Source: Neobacillus sp. PS2-9
GTDB lineage: Bacteria > Bacillota > Bacilli > Bacillales > Cytobacillaceae
Length of the DNA stretch: 64,000 nucleotides
Assembly (NCBI RefSeq): GCF_030915525.1
Contig: NZ_CP133269.1
Location: 1,947,001-2,011,000 of the forward strand
Direction of reading: 5' to 3'
Numbering within the stretch: position 1 is the stretch's first letter; every line of letters begins with the position of its first letter. Below are positions 24,749 to 33,302 of the stretch, one piece after another. The notes beneath the pieces were generated by a model. That model ran no database searches, was not told where the DNA came from, and saw only the letters and a program-made list of their open reading frames with translations. Made by a program: the position numbers and the translations under genes.

Positions 24749-25816
24749 ATGAATTTAGTAACAATGGGAGTAACAGATAAAGTAAAAAATGATTTTGATC
24801 ATGTTAAAACAAGTGAAGAATTAGTTCTTGGACGTGTAGCACTTGAGCATAAACACTTGTACCGAGTATGGACGGAGCAAGGTGAGCTGCTTTGTGAAGT
24901 ATCAGGGAAATTTAGCTTTCAAGCTCAGAACCGTGATGATTTCCCTGCTGTAGGAGATTGGGTCTGTTTGAAGCCTAGATATTCAGAAGAAAAGGGCACA
25001 ATTATGGCCGTATTGCCACGAAAAAGTAAATTTTCAAGAAAATCTGCAGGTGACACAGCAGAAGAGCAGATCGTTGCTACAAATGTGGATACGGTCTTTT
25101 TAGTTAATTCATTAAATGAGGATCTAAATCTAAGAAGAATCGAACGTTATTTATTGTTATCATGGGAAAGTGGGGCATCACCAGTAATTGTTTTAAGCAA
25201 AGCAGACCTTTGTTCAGACATCCATTCGAAACTAAATGAAGTGGAGGCTATTGCCTTGGGCGCTGTACCTGTTATTCGAATCAGCTCGGAAACGAGTCTT
25301 GGACTTGCTAGCTTAGAGCCTTACCTGAAACCAGGAAAAACAATTGCCCTGCTTGGGTCATCAGGTGTAGGGAAATCGACGTTAACTAACAGGTTACTAG
25401 GGAAAGAAAAGCAACTGGTACAGGAAATAAGGCTTGGTGATGATAAAGGAAGACATACGACTACCCATAGAGAAATGATCCTTTTACCGAACGGCTGTGT
25501 ACTCATTGATACCCCTGGAATGAGAGAATTACAGTTGTGGGAAAGTGCTGAGGGCTTATCTGAAACCTTTTCGGAAATTGAGGAATTGGCCGGACAATGC
25601 CGCTTCCGTGATTGTCAACATAAGGATGAACCAGGCTGTGCTGTAGTAAGGGCCATTGAAGATGGGTACGTTTCGATTGAAAGGTTAACTAGCTATAATA
25701 AGTTGCAAAAAGAGCTCGCATATATTGAGAGAAAAACGGATAAACGAGCTCAGGCAGAAGTTCGAAAACAGTGGAAAAACATTAATAAACAAATCAAGCA
25801 ACGAAAGAGCAGATAG
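24749..25816 (+). CDS. rsgA: Ribosome small-subunit-dependent GTPase A (RsgA, long form)
   Basis: 355 aa circularly permuted GTPase that assists late 30S assembly. N-terminal OB-fold (about 30-105), then G4 LSKADL, G1 GSSGVGKS (about 203-210), G3 DTPG, and a C-terminal zinc site CRFRDCQHKDEPGC. ATG at 24749 follows GGAGG. Longer than B. subtilis YloQ (298 aa), so this is probably a second RsgA-type paralogue. It sits alone behind a leader-peptide attenuator, which is unusual for this gene. Confidence 0.92.
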   Translation: MNLVTMGVTDKVKNDFDHVKTSEELVLGRVALEHKHLYRVWTEQGELLCEVSGKFSFQAQNRDDFPAVGDWVCLKPRYSEEKGTIMAVLPRKSKFSRKSAGDTAEEQIVATNVDTVFLVNSLNEDLNLRRIERYLLLSWESGASPVIVLSKADLCSDIHSKLNEVEAIALGAVPVIRISSETSLGLASLEPYLKPGKTIALLGSSGVGKSTLTNRLLGKEKQLVQEIRLGDDKGRHTTTHREMILLPNGCVLIDTPGMRELQLWESAEGLSETFSEIEELAGQCRFRDCQHKDEPGCAVVRAIEDGYVSIERLTSYNKLQKELAYIERKTDKRAQAEVRKQWKNINKQIKQRKSR

Positions 25817-25822
25817 AAACGA

Positions 25823-25848
25823 AGAGGCTGGGTATCAGCCTCTTTTTG
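25823..25848 (+). terminator. Terminator of rsgA
   Basis: 8-bp stem AGAGGCTG / CAGCCTCT with a TTTTTG tail. Confidence 0.88.
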
Positions 25849-25930
25849 TTTCAAACAGCAGATTTTATTTTTGAATTAATTTTCTATATACTTGTAATAC
25901 AAACTAAAAGCAACAGAAAGGGTGGGGTAT

Positions 25931-26473
25931 TTGGAGAAAAACTACGAAGTCGCTACTTTTGCCGGAGGCTGTTTTTGGTGTATGGTCAAACCGTTTGATG
26001 AACAGCCTGGAATTAAACGTGTTATTTCCGGATATACGGGAGGTTTTGTAGAAAATCCTTCTTATCAGCAAGTATGCACGGATACAACCGGTCATTATGA
26101 AGCTGTACAAATAACCTACGATCCCGAGGTTTTTCCATATGAAAAATTACTCGAATTATTTTGGCAGCAAATTGATCCAACAGATCCTGGCGGTCAATTT
26201 TATGACCGCGGACAATCGTATCAAACGGCGATTTTTTACCATAACGAAATGCAAAAAAGATTGGCTGAAGAATCCAAGAAAGTGTTGCAGGAAAGTGGTA
26301 AGTTTAGTAAACCAATTGTTACTCCACTATTGTCCGCCAAGACCTTTTATCCGGCTGAAGAATACCATCAGCAGTATTATAAGAAAAATCGCGCTCATTA
26401 TGAGTCCTATCAAATAGGCTCGGGTAGGGCAGGTTTTATTCAAAAGCATTGGGGAGATGAAAGTGATAAATAA
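25931..26473 (+). CDS. msrA: Peptide methionine (S)-S-oxide reductase MsrA
   Basis: 180 aa repair enzyme reducing Met-S-sulfoxide. Active-site motif GGCFWC gives catalytic C14. TTG at 25931 is chosen because the AAAGGGTGG ribosome site occupies the alternative GTG at 25922. Overlaps msrB by 11 nt. Confidence 0.94.
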   Translation: MEKNYEVATFAGGCFWCMVKPFDEQPGIKRVISGYTGGFVENPSYQQVCTDTTGHYEAVQITYDPEVFPYEKLLELFWQQIDPTDPGGQFYDRGQSYQTAIFYHNEMQKRLAEESKKVLQESGKFSKPIVTPLLSAKTFYPAEEYHQQYYKKNRAHYESYQIGSGRAGFIQKHWGDESDK

Positions 26474-26897
26474 GGATAAGCTAAAGCAGGAATTAACTCC
26501 AATTCAATATGAAGTAACACAAAATAATGGGACAGAGCCTCCTTTCAGAAATGAGTATTGGAATGAAACTAGAGACGGAATTTATGTGGACCTAGTTTCA
26601 GGTAAGCCTTTATTTAGCTCATTAGATAAGTTTGATGCAGGATGTGGCTGGCCAAGTTTTACGAAGCCAATCCAAGAGGAAGAAGTCGTAGAAAAATCTG
26701 ATCTCAGCCATTTTATGGTTCGGACGGAAGTCAGAAGTAAAACTGCTGACTCCCATTTAGGACATGTGTTTGATGACGGACCTCTTCCAACAGGATTACG
26801 GTACTGTATTAACTCGGCCGCTTTAAGGTTTATTCCAATGGAAAAACTCGAAGAGGAAGGGTACGGTGAATTCGTAAAACTATTTGAAGAAAAATAA
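26463..26897 (+). CDS. msrB: Peptide methionine (R)-S-oxide reductase MsrB
   Basis: 144 aa partner of MsrA for the R-sulfoxide. Catalytic C115 in [11 protein letters not shown] and C61 in DAGCGWPSF; no CxxC pairs, so the zinc-free subtype. The ATG at 26457 directly abuts GGGGAG, whereas GTG at 26463 has 6-nt spacing, so GTG is preferred. Translationally coupled to msrA. Confidence 0.93.
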   Translation: MINKDKLKQELTPIQYEVTQNNGTEPPFRNEYWNETRDGIYVDLVSGKPLFSSLDKFDAGCGWPSFTKPIQEEEVVEKSDLSHFMVRTEVRSKTADSHLGHVFDDGPLPTGLRYCINSAALRFIPMEKLEEEGYGEFVKLFEEK

Positions 26898-26932
26898 TAA
26901 AAGCCGCTCAGCTGAGCGGCTTTTATTTTTGG
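26896..26932 (+). terminator. Terminator of msrAB
   Basis: 15-bp palindrome AATAAAAGCCGCTCA / TGAGCGGCTTTTATT followed by TTTTT; symmetric, so it could also act on the minus strand. Confidence 0.88.
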
Positions 26933-26985
26933 ATAGGAAATTATAAAAAGGCCCGAGTGTGGATAACAGAACTAGTAGTCTGAAT

Positions 26986-27104
26986 CTAGCTCCAGCGCCT
27001 AGCCCCTCGGGTCAAATAACCTTCGGCAAGAAAAGTCAAAATGCGGACTTTTCCCGCCGAAGAACATTTGCCTGTCGGGGCTGGACGAGGCGCTTCCGCC
27101 TTTT
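26986..27104. repeat. Second dispersed repeat type (nested hairpin element)
   Basis: Nested complementary segments: GCGCC (26995) with GGCGC (27089), AGCCCC (27001) with GGGGCT (27077), CTTCGGC with GCCGAAG, and a central AAAAGTC/GACTTTT hairpin. From general knowledge this resembles a repeat common between genes in Bacillaceae. It lies between msrB and the 3' end of the DUF502 gene; an ORF running through it is spurious. Only one copy is in the window. Confidence 0.65.
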
Positions 27105-27109
27105 GTTCT

Positions 27110-27703
27110 TTATTCTTTTCCCTTTTGTTTCGATGTAGAGGTCATTCCACCAGAAAGGATAAATTTCATTGCATCCTCAGGCTTAACATCGATAATCTCC
27201 ACCTGGTCCTTTGGGATAAGGAAGGTAAATCCAGCTACCTGAAAGGTTTGTGGGATATAGACTGCTACATGATCCTTTAGAGGACTATAAAACTCCTCTA
27301 CCTGTTCGGAAGTTATAAAACCCATACTCCGCATGTCAGTTCCGGGAATGACCACAAGCGCAACCTTGGAGAAAGCTTTCTTGTCACCAAGAAAGGATTG
27401 GACGGTATCTTTTATAACTGAATAAATGGTTTTCACAATTGGGATTCTTTCTAGTAGATGATCAATCAGTTTGATGATCTTGCTAGTAATAAATTTGGTT
27501 GACAGCCAGCCTAAAAAGGTAATTAAGATGATGGTGGTTAGTAATCCGAATCCAGGAATATAATCTTCCTTTAAAAAAGGTTTCAAGCTATTGCCAAGTA
27601 ATCCGTCTAAAAAGAGAAAGGTCTTATAAATAACATAGAAAACGAGAATAATTGGAACAATTGTTAAGATCCCATTAATAAAACTTTTAATCATTGATTT
27701 CAT
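27110..27703 (-). CDS. DUF502 family membrane protein
   Basis: 197 aa. Two N-terminal membrane helices (about 6-30 and 50-75, NGILTIVPIILVFYVIY and GLLTTIILITFLGWLS), then a conserved cytoplasmic domain (RIPIVKTIYSVIKDTVQ, VIPGTDMRSMGFITSE, VYIPQTFQVAGFTFLIP). ATG at 27703 follows AGGTG and is preferred to the upstream ATG at 27727. Function unknown for the family in bacteria. Confidence 0.88.
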   Translation of the reverse strand: MKSMIKSFINGILTIVPIILVFYVIYKTFLFLDGLLGNSLKPFLKEDYIPGFGLLTTIILITFLGWLSTKFITSKIIKLIDHLLERIPIVKTIYSVIKDTVQSFLGDKKAFSKVALVVIPGTDMRSMGFITSEQVEEFYSPLKDHVAVYIPQTFQVAGFTFLIPKDQVEIIDVKPEDAMKFILSGGMTSTSKQKGKE

Positions 27704-27756
27704 GGTTTCACCTGCAATTTTTATCATTGTCTTTCATAATATAGGCGAATGCACAT

Positions 27757-27784
27757 ACAGGTCAAGTATCTAGTTCATAAAGTA
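27757..27784 (+). promoter_or_regulatory. Candidate sigma-K promoter of yjcZ-type gene
   Basis: AC - 17 nt - CATAAAGTA, a full match to the sigma-K pattern AC-N16/17-CATANNNTA. Suits late mother-cell expression of the small gene 40 bp downstream. Confidence 0.55.
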
Positions 27785-27822
27785 ACAGGGAAAAGAAACA
27801 AATTATCGAGGAGTGAATGTTT

Positions 27823-27981
27823 ATGTATCATGGATACGGATATGGTGGTTTTGATGGGTGCTGTGGTCCTGCATACCCAGCAGCTGGTTGTGGAGTTGGC
27901 TTTGGTTTTGGAGGATTCGCGTTAATCGTTGTATTGTTCATCTTGTTAATCATCATCGGAGCAAGCTGGAACTTTTGCTAA
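27823..27981 (+). CDS. YjcZ family sporulation protein
   Basis: 52 aa. Gly/Tyr-rich N-terminus with three Cys ([13 protein letters not shown]), then one hydrophobic helix (about 32-47) and the terminal sequence ASWNFC. This is the classic layout of YjcZ/small spore membrane proteins. Strong GAGGAGTG ribosome site and a sigma-K-like promoter upstream. Confidence 0.88.
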   Translation: MYHGYGYGGFDGCCGPAYPAAGCGVGFGFGGFALIVVLFILLIIIGASWNFC

Positions 27982-27993
27982 ATAGATAAGGAC

Positions 27994-28029
27994 TGACTCA
28001 TGGATGTTCTCCATGAGTCACTTTTTTTT
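27994..28029 (+). terminator. Terminator of yjcZ-type gene
   Basis: 11-bp perfect stem TGACTCATGGA / TCCATGAGTCA and an eight-T run. Confidence 0.92.
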
Positions 28030-28057
28030 ATATGCTTATTTTTCTGAAAAAGAACCA

Positions 28058-28101
28058 AAAGACGAACATTAAATTATTTTTATTATAAATAGTTCGTTTT
28101 T
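28058..28101. promoter_or_regulatory. Paired PurR boxes
   Basis: Two inverted PurBox-like sites: AAAGACGAACATT (28058-28070, 11 of 13 matches to AWWWCCGAACWWT) and, on the minus strand, AAAAACGAACTAT (28101-28089, 12 of 13). Counted as 14-mers they are 16 bp apart, the geometry used by B. subtilis PurR. They end 4 bp before a strong -35. Confidence 0.65.
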
Positions 28102-28105
28102 AATG

Positions 28106-28134
28106 TTGACGTCACCATTATCGTCTGATATATT
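28106..28134 (+). promoter_or_regulatory. Sigma-A promoter of FAD dehydrogenase gene
   Basis: TTGACG - 17 nt - TATATT, five of six matches in each hexamer. Confidence 0.8.
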
Positions 28135-28174
28135 TACCAGTGGATGAGTAAAATGACTTTGGAGGTATTGGACA

Positions 28175-29641
28175 ATGAATGCGAAATATGATGTGATTGT
28201 AGTGGGTGCTGGCCCCGCAGGGATTTTTACCTGCTATGAACTTACGCTAAAAATGCCGAACGCAAAGGTGCTATTAGTGGATAAAGGACATGATATTTAT
28301 CGGAGAAATTGCCCAATCTTACAGAAAAAAATTGAAAAATGTCCACCTGCTTCGGGAAGAAAAGAGTTTGCAGGTTGCCTGCCCGCTTGCTCCATTACCA
28401 ATGGGTTTGGTGGTGCGGGTGCTTATTCTGATGGTAAGTTTAATATAACTAGTGAATTTGGTGGATGGATGACAGATTACCTCTCAGATTCTCAAGTGGT
28501 TGAGTTAATTCGTTACGTCGATGAAATTAATTTAAAGCATGGTGCGACAAAAAGCATTACAGACCCATTAACAGATGAGGTTAGGGATATTGAACGCCGT
28601 GGCTATGCTGCGGGGCTAAAACTGTTACGTGCCCAAGTTCGTCACCTTGGTACGGAGCAAAATCTAGAAATCTTAAAAAGCATTTTTGAGTACTTAACAA
28701 CAAAGATTGAGATGTCATTTAAAACAGAAGTTGAAGATTTAATAACAGAGAAAACAGCAAATGGGCATATTGTAAAAGGTATAAAACTGAAAGCGGACAA
28801 AAATATTTATGCAGATAAAGTGGTTATTACCCCAGGAAGAGATGGTTCGAAGTGGCTTTCTGATCTATTAAAATCTCGTAGACTTCGGATGATTAGTAAC
28901 CAAGTGGATATCGGTGTTAGAGTGGAAACTTCCAACATTGTTATGCAAGAAATTAATGAGCATTTGTATGAAGGAAAGTTTGTATTTAACACATCGGTAG
29001 GAACTAGGGTTCGAACTTTTTGTAGCAATCCTTCGGGACATGTGGTTGTGGAAAATCATTCGGGTATTATGTTAGCAAATGGACATGCTTATAAAGATCC
29101 AAATCTTGGAAGTCCGAACACCAATTTTGCTTTATTAGTCTCCCATACGTTCTCTGAACCATTTGATAAGCCGAATGAATATGCGCATGAAATTTCGCGT
29201 CTTGCTAATACCCTTTCTAATGGTGGACTAATTGTACAAAAGTACGGGGACATCTTAAAAGGAAGAAGATCGACAGAAAAAAGAATTAAGGAAGGTTTCT
29301 TAGAGCCAACCTTAAAAGAAGCAGTCCCTGGAGACCTTGGTTTAGTACTTCCGTATAATACATTAAAAAGTTTAGTAGAAATGACAGAGGCGCTGAATCA
29401 AGTTACCCCTGGTCTTGCGTCAGAACACACGTTATTCTACGGTGTGGAAGCCAAATTTTATTCAGCAAGACCAAAGTTAAACAACCGATTTGAAACGGAA
29501 ATTAGCGGTCTGTATGTTGGTGGCGATGGGGCAGGGGTTACTCGTGGTCTTGCTCAGGCTAGTGCTTGTGGGGTTTGGATTGCTAGGGATATCATTGAAA
29601 AAACACCAATGGAACAAAAACGTGTAACAATTATGGCTTAA
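28175..29641 (+). CDS. FAD-dependent dehydrogenase (COG2509-like)
   Basis: 488 aa flavoprotein. Rossmann FAD motif VVGAGPAG (9-16) and a second dinucleotide-type motif GLYVGGDGAGVTRGLAQA near the C-terminus. A Cys cluster (NCPILQKKIEKCPP, GCLPAC) follows the FAD motif and could hold metal or disulfide. Catalytic role unknown. The upstream PurR-type operator suggests a link to purine metabolism (inference). Single-gene unit. Confidence 0.85.
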   Translation: MNAKYDVIVVGAGPAGIFTCYELTLKMPNAKVLLVDKGHDIYRRNCPILQKKIEKCPPASGRKEFAGCLPACSITNGFGGAGAYSDGKFNITSEFGGWMTDYLSDSQVVELIRYVDEINLKHGATKSITDPLTDEVRDIERRGYAAGLKLLRAQVRHLGTEQNLEILKSIFEYLTTKIEMSFKTEVEDLITEKTANGHIVKGIKLKADKNIYADKVVITPGRDGSKWLSDLLKSRRLRMISNQVDIGVRVETSNIVMQEINEHLYEGKFVFNTSVGTRVRTFCSNPSGHVVVENHSGIMLANGHAYKDPNLGSPNTNFALLVSHTFSEPFDKPNEYAHEISRLANTLSNGGLIVQKYGDILKGRRSTEKRIKEGFLEPTLKEAVPGDLGLVLPYNTLKSLVEMTEALNQVTPGLASEHTLFYGVEAKFYSARPKLNNRFETEISGLYVGGDGAGVTRGLAQASACGVWIARDIIEKTPMEQKRVTIMA

Positions 29642-29670
29642 GCAGCAAAATACTATTGGTTTTTTACTGA

Positions 29671-29706
29671 AAGAGGAGGTTATCCATATAAACCTCCTCT
29701 TTTTTA
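29671..29706 (+). terminator. Terminator of FAD dehydrogenase gene
   Basis: 11-bp perfect stem AAGAGGAGGTT / AACCTCCTCTT with T tail, lying between two converging genes. Confidence 0.9.
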
Positions 29707-29713
29707 CATCAAT

Positions 29714-31075
29714 TTAACCTATCGTTACTTTTTCCTTCGGATAATTGAACTTTTCTTTGCTGCTTTTACCACGTAAAATAAGCAAGCATGTAACGATTCC
29801 AACTCTCCCAATAAACATTAATAGTATGATCATAATTTCGCCAAATGTGGTTAACCGTGGTGTTAAGCCCATTGATAAACCATTAGTACCAAAAGCAGAA
29901 GAAACTTCAAAAATAACCTCAATGACGGTACCTTTCTCTGTAATAGTTAAAATTAAAATAGAAATTAAGCAAAGGAAGGCACCCGTTGTAATAACGATAA
30001 AGGATTTAAGAATATCCTCGCTAAGTAATTCTCGTCTGAATATTTTAACTGTACTTTTCCCTTGGGCGTAGAAGACGATGGCTAAAATAACAATGGCAAA
30101 TGTCGTCGTCCGAATTCCCCCGCTTGCACTACTAGGTGATCCCCCAATAAACATTAGGATAGATAGGAAAAGTTGGTTGCTTGGAGTAAATTCGTTGATA
30201 TCTAGAGTAGCCAATCCCGCACTTTTTGTTGTAGCTGAATGGAAAAGTGAATAGAAAAAGGCTTCATGCCACTCTTTGTTCACAAAAAAATGGCGACTAT
30301 CAAATAGGTAAATGAATAAAGCTCCCACAACGGTAAGGCTGATAAAGGTGACCGTTGTTAATTTAGTGAACAGAGTAAAATGAAACTTCTTCTTTTCCTT
30401 TCGACTTAAAAAGAATTCTAAAACTTCTACAATAACCGGAAAACCTATCGCTCCTACAACCATCAATAAAATGATTGTGCTTTGAATAAAATAATCATTA
30501 TTAAATGGATTTAGAGACTCACCTGTGATATCAAAGCCTGCATTGGTGGTTGCGCTGATAGATGCGAAAAATCCGTGTTTAAATGCAGCCAAGGGACTTT
30601 TAAAATAATGTAAAAACCGAATTCCTAAAATAATCCCACCGATAATTTCAAAAGAAATAATGATAATGAAGATTCTTTTGGCAAGCTGAACCAAACCAGC
30701 CAAGTTAGATTGGTTTTGATCAATCATGATTAGTTGCCTTTCTTTTAGGCCCACTTTTTTCCCCAACATGATCCATAAAAATGTACTTAAAGACATAACC
30801 CCTAATCCACCCAGCTGTAAAATGATGCATAAGAGAAATATTCCGAAGTTATTAAATGTATCTTTTATTGAAATCACACTTAGTCCAGTCACACTAATCG
30901 CACTTGCAGAAGTGAACATGGCATCAATAAAACTTAATGAAACATTTTCACGATGTGCAAATGGGATTTTTAATAATAATGTAGAAATAATTAACGCAGA
31001 GAAATAAAAGATAACAATTAATTGAATAGTGGAGATCTCTTTGGATTTTGTTTGTATTTTTTTAATTGTGTTCAT
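29714..31075 (-). CDS. ktrB: Ktr/Trk-type potassium uptake membrane subunit
   Basis: 453 aa K+ channel-like subunit with four M1-P-M2 repeats; selectivity-filter glycines in SVTGLSV, TTNAGFD, KSAGLAT and GTNGLSM. Needs a cytosolic KtrA/KtrC RCK ring, which is not adjacent, so it most resembles the orphan KtrD of B. subtilis. ATG start preceded by GAAGGAAATGATG on the minus strand. Confidence 0.93.
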   Translation of the reverse strand: MNTIKKIQTKSKEISTIQLIVIFYFSALIISTLLLKIPFAHRENVSLSFIDAMFTSASAISVTGLSVISIKDTFNNFGIFLLCIILQLGGLGVMSLSTFLWIMLGKKVGLKERQLIMIDQNQSNLAGLVQLAKRIFIIIISFEIIGGIILGIRFLHYFKSPLAAFKHGFFASISATTNAGFDITGESLNPFNNDYFIQSTIILLMVVGAIGFPVIVEVLEFFLSRKEKKKFHFTLFTKLTTVTFISLTVVGALFIYLFDSRHFFVNKEWHEAFFYSLFHSATTKSAGLATLDINEFTPSNQLFLSILMFIGGSPSSASGGIRTTTFAIVILAIVFYAQGKSTVKIFRRELLSEDILKSFIVITTGAFLCLISILILTITEKGTVIEVIFEVSSAFGTNGLSMGLTPRLTTFGEIMIILLMFIGRVGIVTCLLILRGKSSKEKFNYPKEKVTIG

Positions 31076-31136
31076 ATCATCATTTCCTTCAGCAGTCTAA
31101 GTGTAATTCTATAATATTACCCATAAAAAGTAAAAG

Positions 31137-31161
31137 ACAGGCTTAAAAGCCTGTTTTTTTT
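31137..31161 (+). terminator. Orphan terminator in the kam-operon leader
   Basis: 7-bp stem ACAGGCT / AGCCTGT, TAAA loop, eight-T tail. No plus-strand gene precedes it: the upstream gene is divergent. A TATAAT lies at 31110-31115. It may be an attenuator or the end of a very short transcript. Confidence 0.7.
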
Positions 31162-31187
31162 CTGTCATCTCAACACATGGAGATAGA

Positions 31188-32609
31188 ATGAAAAATCACT
31201 TCATACAATTATATAAGTGGTTTACTTATTTCGTAAAAGAAAGTGGTGTCAAAGTGGAAAACTCATTTCTAATCAAACCAATGTTGGATGAAATATACCC
31301 TGTTATTGATTATGGCAAGGGCATATATCTATTTGATTTGGACGGGAAAAAATATTTGGATGCTGCCTCAGGTGCAGTAACTGCCAATATTGGTCATGGG
31401 ACAGAGGAAATCATTGAAGCCATGCAAGAACAAGCTAAAAAAGTTTCCTTTGTCTATCGATCTCAATTTACAAGTGAACCAGCTGAGAAGCTTGCCAAAA
31501 AAATTGCCGAATTAACCCCAGGTGACCTGAACTGGAGCTTCTTTGTAAATAGCGGATCAGAGGCCACTGAGACAGCAATGAAAATGGCCATTCAATACTG
31601 GCAAGAAAAAGGGATTCAAACCAAAAACAAAGTGTTATCAAGATGGGTTAGTTATCATGGGATTACGCTTGGCGCGCTTTCTATGTCTGGACACACAGGG
31701 AGAAGAGCTAGATTTGTTCCTCTGCTAGAAGAATTCCCAGTGATTAATCCTCCTTATTGCTATCGCTGTCCCTATAATCTTGAGGCTCCATCCTGTCATT
31801 TTCTTTGTGCACAAGAACTCGAAACAGCCATCTTGAGAATAGGAGCCGAACAAATAGCTGCTTTTATTGCCGAGCCAGTTATTGGTGCAGCAGGGGGAGC
31901 TATTGCCCCTCCAAAGGATTATTTTAAAAAGATTAAAGAGATATGCGAAAAACATGACATTCTATTTATAGCTGATGAAGTGATGACAGGTTTTGGACGG
32001 ACAGGAACCATGCTTGCTTGTGATTATTGGGGTGTAATCCCCGATATTGTAGCTTTTGGCAAAGGGATGGGGGCTGGATATGCCCCTATAGCAGCAGCTG
32101 TAGCGAGTGAAAAGGTGATGGAACCTATATTGGCCGGATCAAAATCAGTGATGAGTGGACATACATTAAGTGCGAACCCCCAATCATGCGCTGTGTCCTT
32201 AGCCGTTCTAGAATACTTGGAAAAATACAAGATTATTAGTGAAGTAGAAAATAAGGGCATTTATTTAAAAAATCAAATTGAAAAGCTAAAAGGGCTATTT
32301 CCATTTATCGGGGATGTCCGAGGGAAGGGGCTACTACTTGGTATTGAATTTGTCGAGAACCAAATTGATAAAACACCATATCCAAGAAAAGCATTAATTA
32401 CACAGAAGATGGTAGCTTTAGCTAAGGAAAAAGGCTTGATTGTGTACCCTGCGGGTGCAGGGATTGATGGGATGAACGGTGATTCTATTATTATTTCACC
32501 GCCATTAATCATTACAAAAAGAGAAATTGAAGAGTTAGTGAGTTTACTTAAAGAAACATTTACCGCCTTTTTAAATGAAAGAAATGCTGAAATGGTTGGT
32601 GATGTGTAA
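31188..32609 (+). CDS. yodT: Class III aminotransferase (YodT), kam pathway
   Basis: 473 aa PLP enzyme. Fold-type I features: NSGSEATETAM, ADEVMTGFGRTG, and the PLP lysine in AFGKGMGAGY. Cys-rich insert (YCYRCPYNLEAPSCHFLC, about 191-208) could bind metal. Start ATG 31188 follows TGGAGA; an in-frame GTG at 31254 is an alternative giving a more family-like length. Predicted to deaminate N-acetyl-beta-lysine. First gene of a tightly packed operon. Confidence 0.9.
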   Translation: MKNHFIQLYKWFTYFVKESGVKVENSFLIKPMLDEIYPVIDYGKGIYLFDLDGKKYLDAASGAVTANIGHGTEEIIEAMQEQAKKVSFVYRSQFTSEPAEKLAKKIAELTPGDLNWSFFVNSGSEATETAMKMAIQYWQEKGIQTKNKVLSRWVSYHGITLGALSMSGHTGRRARFVPLLEEFPVINPPYCYRCPYNLEAPSCHFLCAQELETAILRIGAEQIAAFIAEPVIGAAGGAIAPPKDYFKKIKEICEKHDILFIADEVMTGFGRTGTMLACDYWGVIPDIVAFGKGMGAGYAPIAAAVASEKVMEPILAGSKSVMSGHTLSANPQSCAVSLAVLEYLEKYKIISEVENKGIYLKNQIEKLKGLFPFIGDVRGKGLLLGIEFVENQIDKTPYPRKALITQKMVALAKEKGLIVYPAGAGIDGMNGDSIIISPPLIITKREIEELVSLLKETFTAFLNERNAEMVGDV

Positions 32610-33302
32610 ATGGAGAATTCGTTCGGAAAAATTACAACATTAGAGGCAGTTTTGAAATTTTTTCATGATGAAATGACCATCATGTTTGGGGGATTTGGAG
32701 GGGTCGGAACCCCCCCGACATTAATTGACGGTATTCTGGAAAAGGAAATCCGAGAACTCACCTTAATTGGAAATGATACAGGTTTCCCACATATAGGAAT
32801 AGGAAAAATAGTTAGTCGTGGCAGAGCTAAAAAGGTCATTGCATCCCATATTGGTTCTAATCCCATTGCAGGAGACCTTATGCATGCAGGAAAGCTTGAA
32901 GTGGAGTTTTCCCCTCAGGGTATTTTGGCAGAAAGAATCCGCGCAGGGGGTGTTGGATTAGCAGCCATTTTATCTGATATTGGGATGGATAATGAAATGG
33001 TTTCGAAAAATAAACCACGTATTCAACTAAATGGCAGTGAATATCTGATAGAGACTGCCTTAACTGCAGAGGTTTCTATTGTTTATGCCAAGAAGGCTGA
33101 TGAGTATGGAAATCTAATTTATGACAAAAGCGCACGCAATACGAATCCACTGGTCGCAATGGCAGGGGATTTAACGATAGCAGAAGTAGAAGAAATTGTT
33201 CCAATAGGAAGTCTTAACCCTGACGAAATTATTACCCCGGGAGTATTTGTTGATTATGTCATTCCAACGAAGGGGGTGAATTGGAAATGGGCATGGGAAT
33301 AG
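32610..33302 (+). CDS. yodS: 3-oxoacid CoA-transferase subunit A (YodS)
   Basis: 230 aa alpha subunit. Glycine-rich oxoanion motif FGGFGGVGTP and TGFPHIGIGK typical of SCOT/AtoD-type subunits. Its ATG begins immediately after the yodT stop. Pairs with yodR to move CoA onto the keto acid made by YodT (inferred from the pathway). Confidence 0.92.
   Translation: MENSFGKITTLEAVLKFFHDEMTIMFGGFGGVGTPPTLIDGILEKEIRELTLIGNDTGFPHIGIGKIVSRGRAKKVIASHIGSNPIAGDLMHAGKLEVEFSPQGILAERIRAGGVGLAAILSDIGMDNEMVSKNKPRIQLNGSEYLIETALTAEVSIVYAKKADEYGNLIYDKSARNTNPLVAMAGDLTIAEVEEIVPIGSLNPDEIITPGVFVDYVIPTKGVNWKWAWE

Noticed and set aside
27041..27280. 79-codon frame through the second repeat and into the DUF502 gene
   Set aside because: It overlaps a clear minus-strand gene and repeat DNA; no ribosome site.
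28135..28174. Purine riboswitch in the leader of the FAD dehydrogenase gene
   Set aside because: The leader is only about 35 nt and has no aptamer-like sequence; PurBoxes explain the signal better.
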